A stretch of DNA of 64,000 nucleotides from the NCBI RefSeq assembly GCF_029269825.1, contig NZ_JARJHU010000005.1, positions 124,001 through 188,000 on the forward strand. The letters are read 5' to 3'. The DNA is from Pedobacter sp. JY14-1 (lineage in GTDB: Bacteria > Bacteroidota > Bacteroidia > Sphingobacteriales > Sphingobacteriaceae). The position numbers and the translations under genes were made by a program. Numbering within the stretch: position 1 is the stretch's first letter; each line of letters opens with the position of its first letter. The notes beneath the pieces are model-generated. The model had not been told where the DNA came from and did not search any database. It saw only the letters and a program-made list of their open reading frames with translations. Shown piece by piece: positions 42,821 to 52,095 of this stretch.

Positions 42821-44449
42821 ATGATTTCAGTTTCCAACCTATCCCTGCGTTATGGTAAACGCACTTTATTTGAAGACGTCAACCTGAAATTCACCCAGGG
42901 TAATTGCTATGGGGTCATCGGCGCCAACGGTGCCGGCAAGTCAACTTTTCTGAAAATTCTTTCCAGTGAGGTCAGCCCGACAACCGGCAGCGTAGCCTTT
43001 ACTCCGGGAGAGCGCATGGCCGTATTGAAACAAAATCACTACGAATTTGATGAATACAGTGTAATCGAAACCGTCATGATGGGCCACAAGGAGTTGTATG
43101 ACATTATGAAGGAAAAAGATGCCATCTATATGAAGGAAGATTTCACGGACAAAGATGGCGAACGGGCAGGCGAACTGGAAAATAAATTTGCCGAAATGGA
43201 TGGCTGGAATATGGAAAGCAACGCGGCAACAATGCTTAGCAACCTGGGGATCAAAGAAGAACATCACTATAAGCAATTGAAAGAACTGGACGGAAACCAG
43301 AAAGTACGCGTTCTCCTGGCGCAAGCGCTTTTTGGTAATCCCGACATTCTGCTATTAGACGAACCAACCAACGACCTCGATATCGACACCATAGCCTGGC
43401 TGGAGAACTTCCTGGCAGACTACCAGAACATTGTACTTGTGGTCTCTCACGACAGGCATTTCCTGGACGCCGTCTGCACCCATATCGTAGACATCGACTT
43501 CAGTAAGATCAATATCTTTACAGGTAACTACACTTTCTGGTATGAATCCAGTCAGCTGGCCCTTAAACAGCGCGCCGACCAGAATAAGAAGCTGGAAGAC
43601 AAGGTAAAAGAGCTCCAGGAGTTTATTCAGCGGTTCAGCGCAAACGCCTCAAAATCGAAACAAGCTACCTCACGTAAAAAGGCTCTCGAAAAAATCGATA
43701 TATCAGAGATTAAGGCTTCCAGTAGAAAATACCCGGCCATCATGTTCAATAACCAGGGGCGGGAAGCAGGGGACCAGATTCTTCAGGTCGAAAACCTCTC
43801 TTGTACCCTGAATGGCGAAGTCATGTTCAGGAACGTGAATTTCATGGTCAATAAAGGGGATAAAATAGCAGTACTGTCTCAAAACAGCCTGGCAACGACT
43901 GCATTTTACAATATATTGACCGGGCGCGAGCAAAACTATTCAGGCGAGTTCAAGTTTGGTGTAACCATTAATATGGCCGACATCCCAAATGACAACTCAG
44001 CTTATTTCGCGGGCAAAGACGAAAACCTGGTAGACTGGCTCCGTGACTATTCCGGTACCGAACAGGATGAACAATTTGTACGCAGTTTCCTGGGTCGCAT
44101 GCTGTTTTCAGGGGAGGAAGTATTAAAAAATGTAAAAGTACTTTCTGGTGGCGAGAAAATGCGCTGTATGTTTTCACAAATGATGCTGAAACAAGCTAAC
44201 CTGTTGCTTTTTGACGAGCCTACCAACCACCTAGATCTAGAGTCAATCACTGCGCTCAACAATGGCATGAAGGATTTCAGGGGCACTATTCTGTTTACCT
44301 CACGCGACCATGCCCTTACGGAAACCGTTGCGACACGAATCATCGAACTTACTCCCAACGGAACCATAGATAAAATGATGAGCTACGATGAATATATTAC
44401 CAGCATGGAAGTAACCCAGCAAAGGGAACTCATGTATAAGCTAAAATAA
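42821..44449 (+). CDS. ABC-F family ATPase with one degenerate ATP site
   Basis: 542 residues with two ATP-binding cassettes and no membrane domain, so an ABC-F protein (ribosome-associated translation factor or antibiotic-resistance type). The first cassette has Walker A GANGAGKST (about 35-43) and Walker B ILLLDEPTNDLD, but a signature reading LDGNQ (about 155) in place of LSGGQ. The second has signature LSGGE (about 439) and LLLFDEPTNHLD, but its Walker A position reads LSQNSLATTAFYN, without the GKST lysine. Because Walker A of one cassette works with the signature of the other, both defects fall in the same composite site; the other site is intact. Confidence 0.92.
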   Translation: MISVSNLSLRYGKRTLFEDVNLKFTQGNCYGVIGANGAGKSTFLKILSSEVSPTTGSVAFTPGERMAVLKQNHYEFDEYSVIETVMMGHKELYDIMKEKDAIYMKEDFTDKDGERAGELENKFAEMDGWNMESNAATMLSNLGIKEEHHYKQLKELDGNQKVRVLLAQALFGNPDILLLDEPTNDLDIDTIAWLENFLADYQNIVLVVSHDRHFLDAVCTHIVDIDFSKINIFTGNYTFWYESSQLALKQRADQNKKLEDKVKELQEFIQRFSANASKSKQATSRKKALEKIDISEIKASSRKYPAIMFNNQGREAGDQILQVENLSCTLNGEVMFRNVNFMVNKGDKIAVLSQNSLATTAFYNILTGREQNYSGEFKFGVTINMADIPNDNSAYFAGKDENLVDWLRDYSGTEQDEQFVRSFLGRMLFSGEEVLKNVKVLSGGEKMRCMFSQMMLKQANLLLFDEPTNHLDLESITALNNGMKDFRGTILFTSRDHALTETVATRIIELTPNGTIDKMMSYDEYITSMEVTQQRELMYKLK

Positions 44450-44462
44450 CTGTCATACAGGT

Positions 44463-44511
44463 CATATATCAAAAAAAGCCGGGCGTTATGCCCGGCTTTT
44501 TTTGATATATG
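44463..44511. terminator. Strong bidirectional terminator
   Basis: A perfect 22-bp inverted repeat (44463-44484 with 44490-44511) around the loop GTTAT: GC core AGCCGGGC/GCCCGGCT flanked by seven As and seven Ts. It serves the convergent ABC-F and His-rich lipoprotein genes. Confidence 0.92.
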
Positions 44512-44520
44512 CCTGAACGG

Positions 44521-45156
44521 TCAATGTCCATGATCATTTTCAGCCACGGGATGCAGTTCAAATTTCAGGTCCAGGTCATTCGCACCGGAAAATTTAGCTG
44601 CAAAATCCTGGTCATTCCAGTTTTCAGCAGTAATATTTGCCTTGACTCCGGGGTTCAGATGCCTGAGTACATATCGGAATACAAAACCCGCTGACGCAGC
44701 ATTCACTGTTAAGTATCCGGTTATTCCTACATTGATTTTCTGATTTTCCCTGTCACGGTCTGCATAAACATACGTGAGTACTCCCTGAGGTGCGCCTGTA
44801 ATAAAAGCCTGGTGAATTTCAGGTTTATCCAGGAATTCCTGCTGCATTTCCCTTCCTGCAAAGTCATAAGCCTTCAGTGTGAGCTTATAGGTAGCACCTT
44901 CATGCAGATGTGCATGAGTACCAACAGGTGGTAATCCGCTGGCATCAAACGCAATAGTCAGCGGCTGAGCGTCTTCAATAATGTTATAATGATAATGGTC
45001 GCCATGTGCTTCGCGTTCTACCTCTAAAAACGTCAGCTCTGCTTTTCCGATCTCTTCTTCCGGGATCTCTGGTTTAGGGTCCTTTTTACAGGCGTTAAAC
45101 GTAAGCGCAGTAACAGTCGACAGAATAAACAGAAAATACTTGTGTAGTTTGTTCAT
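44521..45156 (-). CDS. His-rich lipoprotein of a TonB metal-uptake locus
   Basis: 211 residues with lipobox FNAC (Cys22). Histidines cluster at REAHGDHYHYN (about 49-59), GTHAHLHEG (about 80-88) and the C-terminal tail HPVAENDHGH, consistent with metal binding. The fold resembles Bacteroidota lipoproteins that accompany TonB receptors (sometimes labelled type 1 periplasmic-binding-fold; contains QEFLDKPEIHQAF). It follows the ZnuD-like receptor gene by 35 bases and shares its Zur-like operator, so zinc capture or hand-over at the outer membrane is the best inference. Confidence 0.75.
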   Translation of the reverse strand: MNKLHKYFLFILSTVTALTFNACKKDPKPEIPEEEIGKAELTFLEVEREAHGDHYHYNIIEDAQPLTIAFDASGLPPVGTHAHLHEGATYKLTLKAYDFAGREMQQEFLDKPEIHQAFITGAPQGVLTYVYADRDRENQKINVGITGYLTVNAASAGFVFRYVLRHLNPGVKANITAENWNDQDFAAKFSGANDLDLKFELHPVAENDHGH

Positions 45157-45191
45157 GATTGTTGATTATGTAAGTAAATAGATAATGTGAA

Positions 45192-47318
45192 TTAGAATCT
45201 GTAGTTCAGCCTCAGCATAAGGTTACGCCCCTGGCCGTGTACGAAATACCGATACCGGTCCATGTAATCCTTATAAAGCCGGTTGAAGAGGTTTTCAGCC
45301 GTTATATCCAGTCCCAATCGATGGTTTGCAATTGGTATAGTATTACCGACGGAAATACCAAGCAAATGATAACCGGGAGGTGGAGGAGCAAAATCACTGC
45401 CTTGCAGAAACCTTCCCTGCCTGAAAGTGTACTCATGATTCAGCTGTAGACAGAAGTCTTTCCATACCTTACGAGTCTGCCCCAGTTCTAAACGCAGCCG
45501 GCTCCCTGCCTTCCCCCCCGGTATAAGCGGCAGATATCCACCGTTATTAAGATCACTGGCTATCACCAGCGAAGCATTGAACATATAAGTCAAACCATAA
45601 GTGAACCGGTATATAACAGAAAAATCAGTTCCACGAAAGAACGCAGCTGTCTGACGGTATCTGAATACCGGAAAAGTACCGCTCATCGTCTGCCGGAAAC
45701 TTTTGTCGGGTCTTGTATAAATATAGTTACGGATATACTGCGCATAGAGATCCAGTCTCAGTTCAAGTGGCATGTCAACATAACTTAGCCCGTTGGTCCA
45801 TTTGTATCCCTGTTCAATCTGCAATCCAGGATCACCAACCTCAAACAGACCAGCTCCGTGGTGCAGTCCTTTGCTGAAAAGTTCGTTTGCTGAAGGTGCT
45901 CTCCATCCTGCCCCTATATTGCTGATCAAACGCACCATCCCGCCCAAGCGGAAAACAGCACCGGCCGTTCCAGTCAGGTTATGAAATTTTCTTTTGCCGC
46001 CATAATATTGTTCCGTTATATCGTCACTCTCCCCATAGGCATATCTAAAACCAGCGGCATCAAATTGCTTAAAATCGTAGCGCAAACCCAATTCATATTC
46101 TGCCCGCTCAGTCAACCAATTCCTCGCAAAGAAAATCGCTGCAGAAAAGCTATCATAGTTGGGAATAAATGTATTGGCAAGTGTACCCGGAACATTATTG
46201 TTTATCTGCAGCATTCCGTTAATGCCTAATGAAGCGCCAGAACCTGCCTTATTGCGTGCCCCCAACATCATATCAAGCGTATGTGTACTCAGCAATAAAT
46301 CATTGATCGGCAATGCTTCCCGGTTGCCTCTTCTCAAGTCAAACTCCCTGCGATGATTGCGCTGATAGGCATAAGTAAAGTCAAAAGTCCTTTCCGGTGC
46401 AAAATCGTAGTGAAAATTCGCTTTCAGCAGATCATGCCGGATATTTTGTCTGGGTACATTGATCTGGTAAGTAAATCCATATTCTTCGAAGGGCTGTCCT
46501 GCCGCTATCCTCGATTCAATATCTTCGAGGGTAGCAACATGAGCAGTATACATTATTCCGTATATAGCTCCGAAATGACTGTAATAAAGTTCGTACCTGG
46601 CTTTTTTATTTGTATATCCTAAAGCAGCGGAATAATTCCGTTCTGCCAGTCCTGTATTACCGATCATATAGTCCGCAGTATGGATATTTCCCGATCGCTT
46701 AAGTGTCCCTTGTAAACGCCAGCCAAATCCCTTCAGTCCACTAAGCCCACCTGTAAACATAGCAGAACCAGTTACTCCTCTTCCGTTTGAAATACCCGTC
46801 AAATTTATCCCGCCATTCAGTCCGGCACCAACCGGAAGTACCCGTGGCTGCAACAATATTACACCACCCATTGCTTCTGCTCCATACCTCACAGACGCTG
46901 CACTTTTAATGACCTCTATGCGCTCTGCAAGCATGGGGTCAAGTTCGGGTGCATGTTCTGCGCCCCATTGCTGTCCTTCCAACCTCACCCCGTTATTCAG
47001 CAGTAGCAATCGGTTACTATGTAACCCATGAATGACCGGTTTTGCAATTGTCCCTCCGCTTTTTAAACTACTGATACCAGGCAACTCTTTCAGTACATCA
47101 GCCAGAATCAGTCCGCTACTTCCGTTCAGCTTTTCACCCGATACTACTTCTACGGCCTGTGAGGAGGATGCGATCTTCTTTTTTCCACTGATTTGTACTT
47201 CATGTAGCCTGTGTGTCGTATCTGAAAATTCCTGAGCAACAATAAGCCCGGGAGTCAGTAGTAATCCAGCTACAACGGCTTTCTTCAAAAACAAATAAAA
47301 GCGTGATCTCCATTTCAT
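45192..47318 (-). CDS. ZnuD-like TonB-dependent receptor
   Basis: 708 residues with a signal peptide (cleavage at about IVAQ), no carboxypeptidase-like extension, a plug domain (EVVSGEKLNGSSGLILADVL, GLHSNRLLLLNNGVRLEG, WGAEHAPELDP, SAASVRYGAEAMGGVI) and a barrel ending LRLNYRF. The plug sequence GAEHAPELDP is the ZnuD/heme-zinc receptor type. The start at 47318 is fixed by the signal peptide. The promoter and a 23-bp inverted repeat begin right at the ATG, opposite a Zur-like gene. Zinc uptake is the best-supported substrate; heme is an alternative. Confidence 0.88.
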   Translation of the reverse strand: MKWRSRFYLFLKKAVVAGLLLTPGLIVAQEFSDTTHRLHEVQISGKKKIASSSQAVEVVSGEKLNGSSGLILADVLKELPGISSLKSGGTIAKPVIHGLHSNRLLLLNNGVRLEGQQWGAEHAPELDPMLAERIEVIKSAASVRYGAEAMGGVILLQPRVLPVGAGLNGGINLTGISNGRGVTGSAMFTGGLSGLKGFGWRLQGTLKRSGNIHTADYMIGNTGLAERNYSAALGYTNKKARYELYYSHFGAIYGIMYTAHVATLEDIESRIAAGQPFEEYGFTYQINVPRQNIRHDLLKANFHYDFAPERTFDFTYAYQRNHRREFDLRRGNREALPINDLLLSTHTLDMMLGARNKAGSGASLGINGMLQINNNVPGTLANTFIPNYDSFSAAIFFARNWLTERAEYELGLRYDFKQFDAAGFRYAYGESDDITEQYYGGKRKFHNLTGTAGAVFRLGGMVRLISNIGAGWRAPSANELFSKGLHHGAGLFEVGDPGLQIEQGYKWTNGLSYVDMPLELRLDLYAQYIRNYIYTRPDKSFRQTMSGTFPVFRYRQTAAFFRGTDFSVIYRFTYGLTYMFNASLVIASDLNNGGYLPLIPGGKAGSRLRLELGQTRKVWKDFCLQLNHEYTFRQGRFLQGSDFAPPPPGYHLLGISVGNTIPIANHRLGLDITAENLFNRLYKDYMDRYRYFVHGQGRNLMLRLNYRF

Positions 47319-47379
47319 AAATGCAATTTAGTTGCAAATATACATATCAAATTATCATTTGCAACTAAATTGCATTTAT
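47317..47379. promoter_or_regulatory. Zur-like operator: 23-bp perfect inverted repeat
   Basis: The arms are 47317-47339 and 47357-47379, exact reverse complements separated by 17 bases. Each arm contains its own dyad TGCAA-N5-TTGCA, so the site could bind two dimers. The left arm covers the -7 box of the receptor promoter and touches its start codon; the right arm covers the -33 element. Binding there would block receptor transcription. A Fur/Zur-family regulator gene lies 0.5 kb to the right. Confidence 0.75.
47335..47364 (-). promoter_or_regulatory. Promoter of the ZnuD-like receptor gene
   Basis: On the minus strand: TTG (47362-47364), 19 bases, then TATATTTG (47335-47342). This is the exact Bacteroidota spacing for -33 and -7. 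Transcription would start only about 10 bases or less before the ATG at 47318, inside the operator. Confidence 0.7.
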
Positions 47380-47416
47380 ATGCGCCGTAGCAAAATCCAG
47401 AGCATGCGCTGTTGAA

Positions 47417-47447
47417 TTGCTTTTAGATGCAGCTATTGGTATATTTG
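47417..47447 (+). promoter_or_regulatory. Promoter of the zur-like operon
   Basis: TTG (47417-47419), 20 bases, TATATTTG (47440-47447). The start codon at 47455 follows just 8 bases later, so the mRNA would be nearly leaderless. No copy of the TGCAA dyad overlaps it. Confidence 0.55.
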
Positions 47448-47454
47448 CAATCCT

Positions 47455-47898
47455 ATGGCCCAGAAAATTTTTCTCACTCTATTGTTGTTTACCAGCGCTT
47501 TTATTGCCAGAGCACAACATAATCCCGACGATCAGATTACCTCAGATAATTGGGATATCGTTGGCGGTGTCGATTTTAAAATTGTAAAAGACACAGAAAT
47601 GATCCCTGTCTTTACAGATAAGATAAAAAAGGCAGCAAATAAACCTTTTGAGCTGGAAGGTTACATTGTTCCCATAAAAGATGGCATGAAACAATCTAAG
47701 TTTATGCTGTCTACCCTGCCCATTAACCAATGTTTTTATTGTGGCAAGAACGGTGTGCCGGTAATGGTCCTTGTAGAAACAACTGAGCCTATTAAATTCA
47801 CTTATAAGACAATAGCTGTCAAGGGCATCCTTAAGCTTAATCCCGGCAACGCTATGGATAACCCTCCGATTGCATTGACGGCAGCTAAACAGATATGA
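47455..47898 (+). CDS. DUF3299-like small periplasmic protein
   Basis: 147 residues with a signal peptide (cleavage at about ARAQ). A DUF3299-like core is visible: FELEGYIVPIKDG, FMLSTLPINQCFYCGKNGVP and IAVKGILKLN. Related proteins occur near metal-uptake genes in Bacteroidota, and the CFYCG motif could bind metal. Its stop overlaps the start of the Fur-family gene by 4 bases, so the two are coupled. Function unknown; a role in zinc handling is inferred from position. Confidence 0.72.
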   Translation: MAQKIFLTLLLFTSAFIARAQHNPDDQITSDNWDIVGGVDFKIVKDTEMIPVFTDKIKKAANKPFELEGYIVPIKDGMKQSKFMLSTLPINQCFYCGKNGVPVMVLVETTEPIKFTYKTIAVKGILKLNPGNAMDNPPIALTAAKQI

Positions 47899-48323
47899 TT
47901 ATGGCATTGGATCCAGGTAATATACTTAAGGCACATGACCTCAAACACACCAGGCAAAGGGTGCGTGTTTTGGAAGAAATTTCCCATGGTCAATCTGCAG
48001 TATCTCAACCAGAGCTTGAGAAGAAACTCGGAAAGGAAATTGACCGTGTTACCCTCTACAGGATACTTAATGCGTATGAAGAGAAAGGTATTGTCCACAA
48101 GATTATGGATGCGAACGGAACGGCCAATTACGCAATATGTTCTTCAGCCTGCACAGCGCATAATCATCATGACGAGCACGTACATTTCAATTGTACCAAC
48201 TGCAATAAGATCTTTTGCCTGGAACTGACTATTCCTGAAATAAAGATGCCTGAAGGCTTTAAAGCAAAGACCGTAAGCTTTACAGCTTACGGTCTTTGTA
48301 ATAAATGTAATAAGGAAAAATAA
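47895..48323 (+). CDS. Fur-family metalloregulator, probably Zur
   Basis: 142 residues. N-terminal winged helix (HDLKHTRQRVRVLEEI, EIDRVTLYRILNAYEEKGIV) and a metal/dimer domain with HNHHDEHVHFNCTNCNKIFCLE and a C-terminal CNKCNK, that is two CxxC pairs for structural zinc. The set HVHFxCxxC is that of zinc-type Fur proteins. A second in-frame ATG (47901) is a possible start. The gene is divergent from the ZnuD-like receptor and its 23-bp operator, which points to zinc-dependent repression of uptake. The 3' end carries a perfect 14-bp stem (48265-48298). Confidence 0.88.
   Translation: MIMALDPGNILKAHDLKHTRQRVRVLEEISHGQSAVSQPELEKKLGKEIDRVTLYRILNAYEEKGIVHKIMDANGTANYAICSSACTAHNHHDEHVHFNCTNCNKIFCLELTIPEIKMPEGFKAKTVSFTAYGLCNKCNKEK
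48265..48298. repeat. 14-bp perfect stem-loop in the end of the zur-like gene
   Basis: CAAAGACCGTAAGC (48265-48278) and GCTTACGGTCTTTG (48285-48298), 6-base loop, lying 25 bases before the stop codon. It has no T-run on either strand. It separates the convergent zur-like and SlyD-like genes and may aid transcript ending or stability. Confidence 0.6.
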
Positions 48324-48324
48324 A

Positions 48325-48825
48325 TTAATGTCCTGAATGTCCGTCTGCACCATGCGCATGGCCATGGCTCAGTTCCTCAGGAGTAGCCTCACGCACTGTA
48401 AGTATTTCACCGGAAAAGATCAGGTTCTTACCCGCCATCGGATGGTTCAGGTCAACAGAAACCACATCATCACCAACAGCGGTTACCCCTGCCCTGAAAT
48501 GGTTACCCTGATTGTCCTGAAGCGGGATCACATCACCTACCGCAGGTAAATCTACATCCTTGAACATTTCTTTTGGAAGATCAGCATATGCCCCCGGATC
48601 TATTTCACCATAGCCATCAGCTGCGGAAAGCTCAAAACTATAAGCATCGCCCTCATTAAGGCCACTCAGGTACTCTTCAAACTTAGGCAGCATCATGCCT
48701 GTACCATAAAGAAAAACCAGTGGCTGCTGTTCATCAGCCTTTTCCACGAAAACCTGCTGGCCTTCTTCATTAGTCGTATGCAATTCATACGTTAGTGCTA
48801 CTACTTTTTTGGGTTGAATACTCAT
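48325..48825 (-). CDS. SlyD-like FKBP peptidyl-prolyl isomerase
   Basis: 166 residues, FKBP domain with the insert-in-flap organisation of SlyD (VALTYELHTTNEEG, PLVFLYGTGMMLPKFEEYL, MAGKNLIFSGEILTVREATPEE) and a short His-rich tail (SHGHAHGADGHSGH). SlyD proteins fold proteins and bind Ni, Zn or Cu through the tail. Lying one base from the end of the Zur-like gene, a metal-chaperone role is plausible. It follows the DUF255 gene by 14 bases and is probably co-transcribed with it. Confidence 0.9.
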   Translation of the reverse strand: MSIQPKKVVALTYELHTTNEEGQQVFVEKADEQQPLVFLYGTGMMLPKFEEYLSGLNEGDAYSFELSAADGYGEIDPGAYADLPKEMFKDVDLPAVGDVIPLQDNQGNHFRAGVTAVGDDVVSVDLNHPMAGKNLIFSGEILTVREATPEELSHGHAHGADGHSGH

Positions 48826-48839
48826 TCTTATTTGATTGA

Positions 48840-50852
48840 TTAATTTATGAACTGCAATGCTTCATCGACCGTCGTAACAGGCAACTGGCATGTCTTATTC
48901 TGACAAATATAGATTTTTGTTTGCATGCTTTGTTTATCTTTTAACAAAGGCAACCCGGTATTTGTTCCTCCCAAAAAAATTTTGTTGGGAATATATACCC
49001 GGTTAAACTCCTGCTTAAGCCGCAATACATCCTCGCCCGTTATCGCTATTTCATTAATTCCAAATACTTCATCCAGCAATTGTACCGCCCAGTTGGAATA
49101 AGCAGAACCATAAGTCTTGATCTGCGGCTCAACCGCGGCCAGCATTGCCGAGGCCTTTTCTGTGTAATGGGGCTCATCAAATAACAACCCCAGCTTTTGC
49201 AGGTTCTGGGACATTACCGAATTCGAAGAAGGAATCACATTATCCATTACCTCATGCTTTCTGGCAATAAGTGCTTCACCATTTACAGCTGTATAAAACA
49301 ACATGGGGCTGTCTGTATCTTCAAAATGATCAAGCACATAATCGGTTAGTCTTTTTGCCTCCTGCAACCATACTTCCTCAAAATCGGCCTGATAAAGTGC
49401 GATCAAAGCGTCAATAAAAAAGGCATAATCATCCAGAAAGCCAGGTATAGTCGCCTTTCCGTTTTTAAAGTTTCTGTAAAGACCACCATCAGGCATGCTC
49501 AGTCTTTCAAATATCGCTTTGGCGGCCCCGCGGGCAAGTTCATAATAAGAACGCTCATTAAACACCTGTGAGCTATCTGCCAGTCCCCTGATTGTCATTG
49601 CATTCCAGGCAGTAAGGCATTTATCGTCTAAAGCAGGCCTAATCCTTTTTGACCTGTGGGCCAACATTTTATACTTAGCTAACTTAACTTTTTCCTGAAA
49701 TTCAAATGTGTCCAACCCCTTTACCTCAGCATATTCTATCGGATCAAACTTTCTGAGCAGAATATTCACCTGCTCTTCCTCCCAGTTACCTTCAGAGGTA
49801 ATATGAAAATAATCACGCAGCAGATCAGCATCTGTTCCCAAAACTGCATCAAATTCATCTTTGTCCCAAACATAGAATTTGCCTTCTATACCTTCACTAT
49901 CAGCATCTAATGCCGAATAAAACAAACCTTCGGGTGAGGTCATCTCCCTCTTTAGCCAATCCACAGTTTCCATTACAATTTCTCTGAAAAGAGGTAAATA
50001 ACTATACTGATAAGCTTCTGCATAGAGACTGATCAGTTGTCCGTTGTCATAAAGCATCTTTTCGAAATGCGGTACATGCCATTGTCCATCTACAGAATAC
50101 CGTGCAAAGCCCCCGCCCACATGGTCATAGATTCCTCCCATCGCCATTTTTTCAAGCGTAAACAAGGATGCAACGTGTGTAGCATCATCTTTCATTAAAT
50201 AGCTATACCTCAACATAAACTGCCAGTTATTTGGCAGTGGAAACTTGGGTGCCCGGTTATATCCCCCTGCCGAAATATCAAAATATCTTTTCCAGGGTCC
50301 CACTATATCCTCAAGATGCCTGCGCGAATATTCCGTCCTCCCGGCGGCAGGTATGATCGTCTCTGCGGCACGTATACCCTCAGTAAGCCTGTCCGCATAC
50401 TGCAAGGCTTTTTCAGGCTCTTCTTTCCACATCTTCGCAACGCTAAGCAGCAGGCTGATCCAATCTGTTTTTCGGAAATAAGTCCCGCCGTAGATTGGCC
50501 GCTCATCGGGAAGGCATATACAATTGAGCGGCCAGCCACCACTGCCGGTCATCAGCTGTATGGCCAGCATATAAATCTGATCGATATCTGGTCGTTCTTC
50601 CCTGTCTACTTTAATGCAGACATAATGCCGGTTCATCACTTCAGCCACCTCATTGTCCTCAAAACTCTCCCGCTCCATTACATGGCACCAATGACAAGCA
50701 GAATAGCCTATACTGACAAGGATAAGTTTTTGCTCTTCTCTGGCCTTTTTAAGTGCCTCCTCCCCCCATTCATACCATTGCACAGGGTTGTAAGCGTGCT
50801 GTAGGAGGTAAGGTGAAGACGCATTAATGAGTTGGTTGGGTATATCGTGCAT
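48840..50852 (-). CDS. DUF255 thioredoxin-fold protein (YyaL/SPATA20-like)
   Basis: 670 residues. The N-terminal thioredoxin-like DUF255 domain has the [14 protein letters not shown] motif (about 53-66), followed by a long (alpha/alpha) barrel-like region related to cellobiose-2-epimerase/mannosidase folds ([46 protein letters not shown]). The family is conserved from bacteria to human SPATA20; its role is unknown, possibly redox-linked. It is divergent from the dipeptide epimerase gene. Confidence 0.9.
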   Translation of the reverse strand: MHDIPNQLINASSPYLLQHAYNPVQWYEWGEEALKKAREEQKLILVSIGYSACHWCHVMERESFEDNEVAEVMNRHYVCIKVDREERPDIDQIYMLAIQLMTGSGGWPLNCICLPDERPIYGGTYFRKTDWISLLLSVAKMWKEEPEKALQYADRLTEGIRAAETIIPAAGRTEYSRRHLEDIVGPWKRYFDISAGGYNRAPKFPLPNNWQFMLRYSYLMKDDATHVASLFTLEKMAMGGIYDHVGGGFARYSVDGQWHVPHFEKMLYDNGQLISLYAEAYQYSYLPLFREIVMETVDWLKREMTSPEGLFYSALDADSEGIEGKFYVWDKDEFDAVLGTDADLLRDYFHITSEGNWEEEQVNILLRKFDPIEYAEVKGLDTFEFQEKVKLAKYKMLAHRSKRIRPALDDKCLTAWNAMTIRGLADSSQVFNERSYYELARGAAKAIFERLSMPDGGLYRNFKNGKATIPGFLDDYAFFIDALIALYQADFEEVWLQEAKRLTDYVLDHFEDTDSPMLFYTAVNGEALIARKHEVMDNVIPSSNSVMSQNLQKLGLLFDEPHYTEKASAMLAAVEPQIKTYGSAYSNWAVQLLDEVFGINEIAITGEDVLRLKQEFNRVYIPNKIFLGGTNTGLPLLKDKQSMQTKIYICQNKTCQLPVTTVDEALQFIN

Positions 50853-50892
50853 AAGGGTAAAATTAGTAATTTTAGTACATAACTATCATGCC

Positions 50893-51990
50893 ATGAAAAT
50901 CAGCCACACGGAAATCTACCGCTTTAGTATACCCGTCGAACCCTTCGTCATTGCTACTGGTACTATGCATTTTGCACAGAACGTATTGATCAGGATACAC
51001 ACCTCTACCGGTATAACGGGCACAGGAGAATGCTCGGCCTTCCCAATGATCGTCGGTGAAAGTCAGGAGACTTGTCTCGTGATGGCCAGAGCTTTTGCAA
51101 CCATACTTAAAGGAAAAGATCCACTGGAAATACCCGACCGTATGAACGAACTGCAAGACTATGCAGCACATAACAACACTATTAAAAGTGCTTTCGATAT
51201 GGCTTTATTCGACATTGCCGCAAAAGCTGCCGGATTACCTCTTTATCAGTACCTTGGTGCAGTTCCCCGCAGCATTGAAACCGATATTACTATCGGTATT
51301 GATACACCGGAAGCTATGGCTGCAACTGCGTTACACTTAAAAGAACAAGGTTGCAGCATCATTAAAATCAAAGTTGGCAAGGATATACATACAGATATTG
51401 AAAGGGTGCGCCAGATCAGACACGCTACAGGCCCGGACATGAGACTAAGACTGGACGCAAATCAGGGATGGAGTTTCGATGATGCACTCTTTGCCCTTGG
51501 CAAACTGTCTGCATTCGACATCGAGTTCTGTGAGCAGCCAATGCGGACCTGGTACGATGACAAACTACCTGAACTCTGCGCCAATTCCGCTGTAAAGATC
51601 ATGGCAGATGAAAGTTGTTACAATCATCATGATGCCAGGAGATTGATCAATGCCGGTGCCACAGACTATCTTAATATCAAATTCTCTAAATCCGGTGGTA
51701 TACTTGAAGCGCAAAAAATCCATGAGATCGCCTTGCAAACCGGTACGAAATGTATGATGGGCGGCATGCTTGAAACCCGGATCGGCATGAGCGCCTGTCT
51801 TCATTTTGCATTATCCTGTCCAAACATCATCTTTTTCGACCTGGACACTTGTCTTTTGGGACACAAAAAAAACCCTGTTACCGGTGGAGTAACCTATAAC
51901 AGCTTTGTGCTTACCTTACCGGACACACCTGGTATCGGTGCAGACGCAGATCCTGAATTCCTGAAAGACTGTGAAAGCTGGATCATATGA
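50893..51990 (+). CDS. Enolase-superfamily dipeptide epimerase
   Basis: 365 residues from the ATG at 50893 (MKISHTEIYRFSIP); the frame extends to 50827 but that would overlap the divergent gene. Mandelate-racemase-like fold with the catalytic KxK in IIKIKVGKD, metal ligands in RLDANQGW, EFCEQP and MADES, and the second Lys in LNIKFSKSGG. This is the L-Ala-D/L-Glu (or other dipeptide) epimerase arrangement, used in murein-peptide recycling or dipeptide catabolism. Substrate specificity cannot be read reliably. Confidence 0.85.
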   Translation: MKISHTEIYRFSIPVEPFVIATGTMHFAQNVLIRIHTSTGITGTGECSAFPMIVGESQETCLVMARAFATILKGKDPLEIPDRMNELQDYAAHNNTIKSAFDMALFDIAAKAAGLPLYQYLGAVPRSIETDITIGIDTPEAMAATALHLKEQGCSIIKIKVGKDIHTDIERVRQIRHATGPDMRLRLDANQGWSFDDALFALGKLSAFDIEFCEQPMRTWYDDKLPELCANSAVKIMADESCYNHHDARRLINAGATDYLNIKFSKSGGILEAQKIHEIALQTGTKCMMGGMLETRIGMSACLHFALSCPNIIFFDLDTCLLGHKKNPVTGGVTYNSFVLTLPDTPGIGADADPEFLKDCESWII

Positions 51991-52095
51991 CAAATCCCAC
52001 AAGTAAATCAGGATAAAGAATTAGCTGCTAATATCCGGACCTAATAAGTCGCTGTTAGAAAACAAATTGCCGGGAAAAGTTCTATAAACAGGCAA

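Noticed and set aside
42821..44449. ABC-F gene as a decaying pseudogene because of its degenerate P-loop
   Set aside because: The frame is intact, both Walker B motifs and one signature are good, and the changes fall in a single composite site, which fits a functional asymmetric protein.
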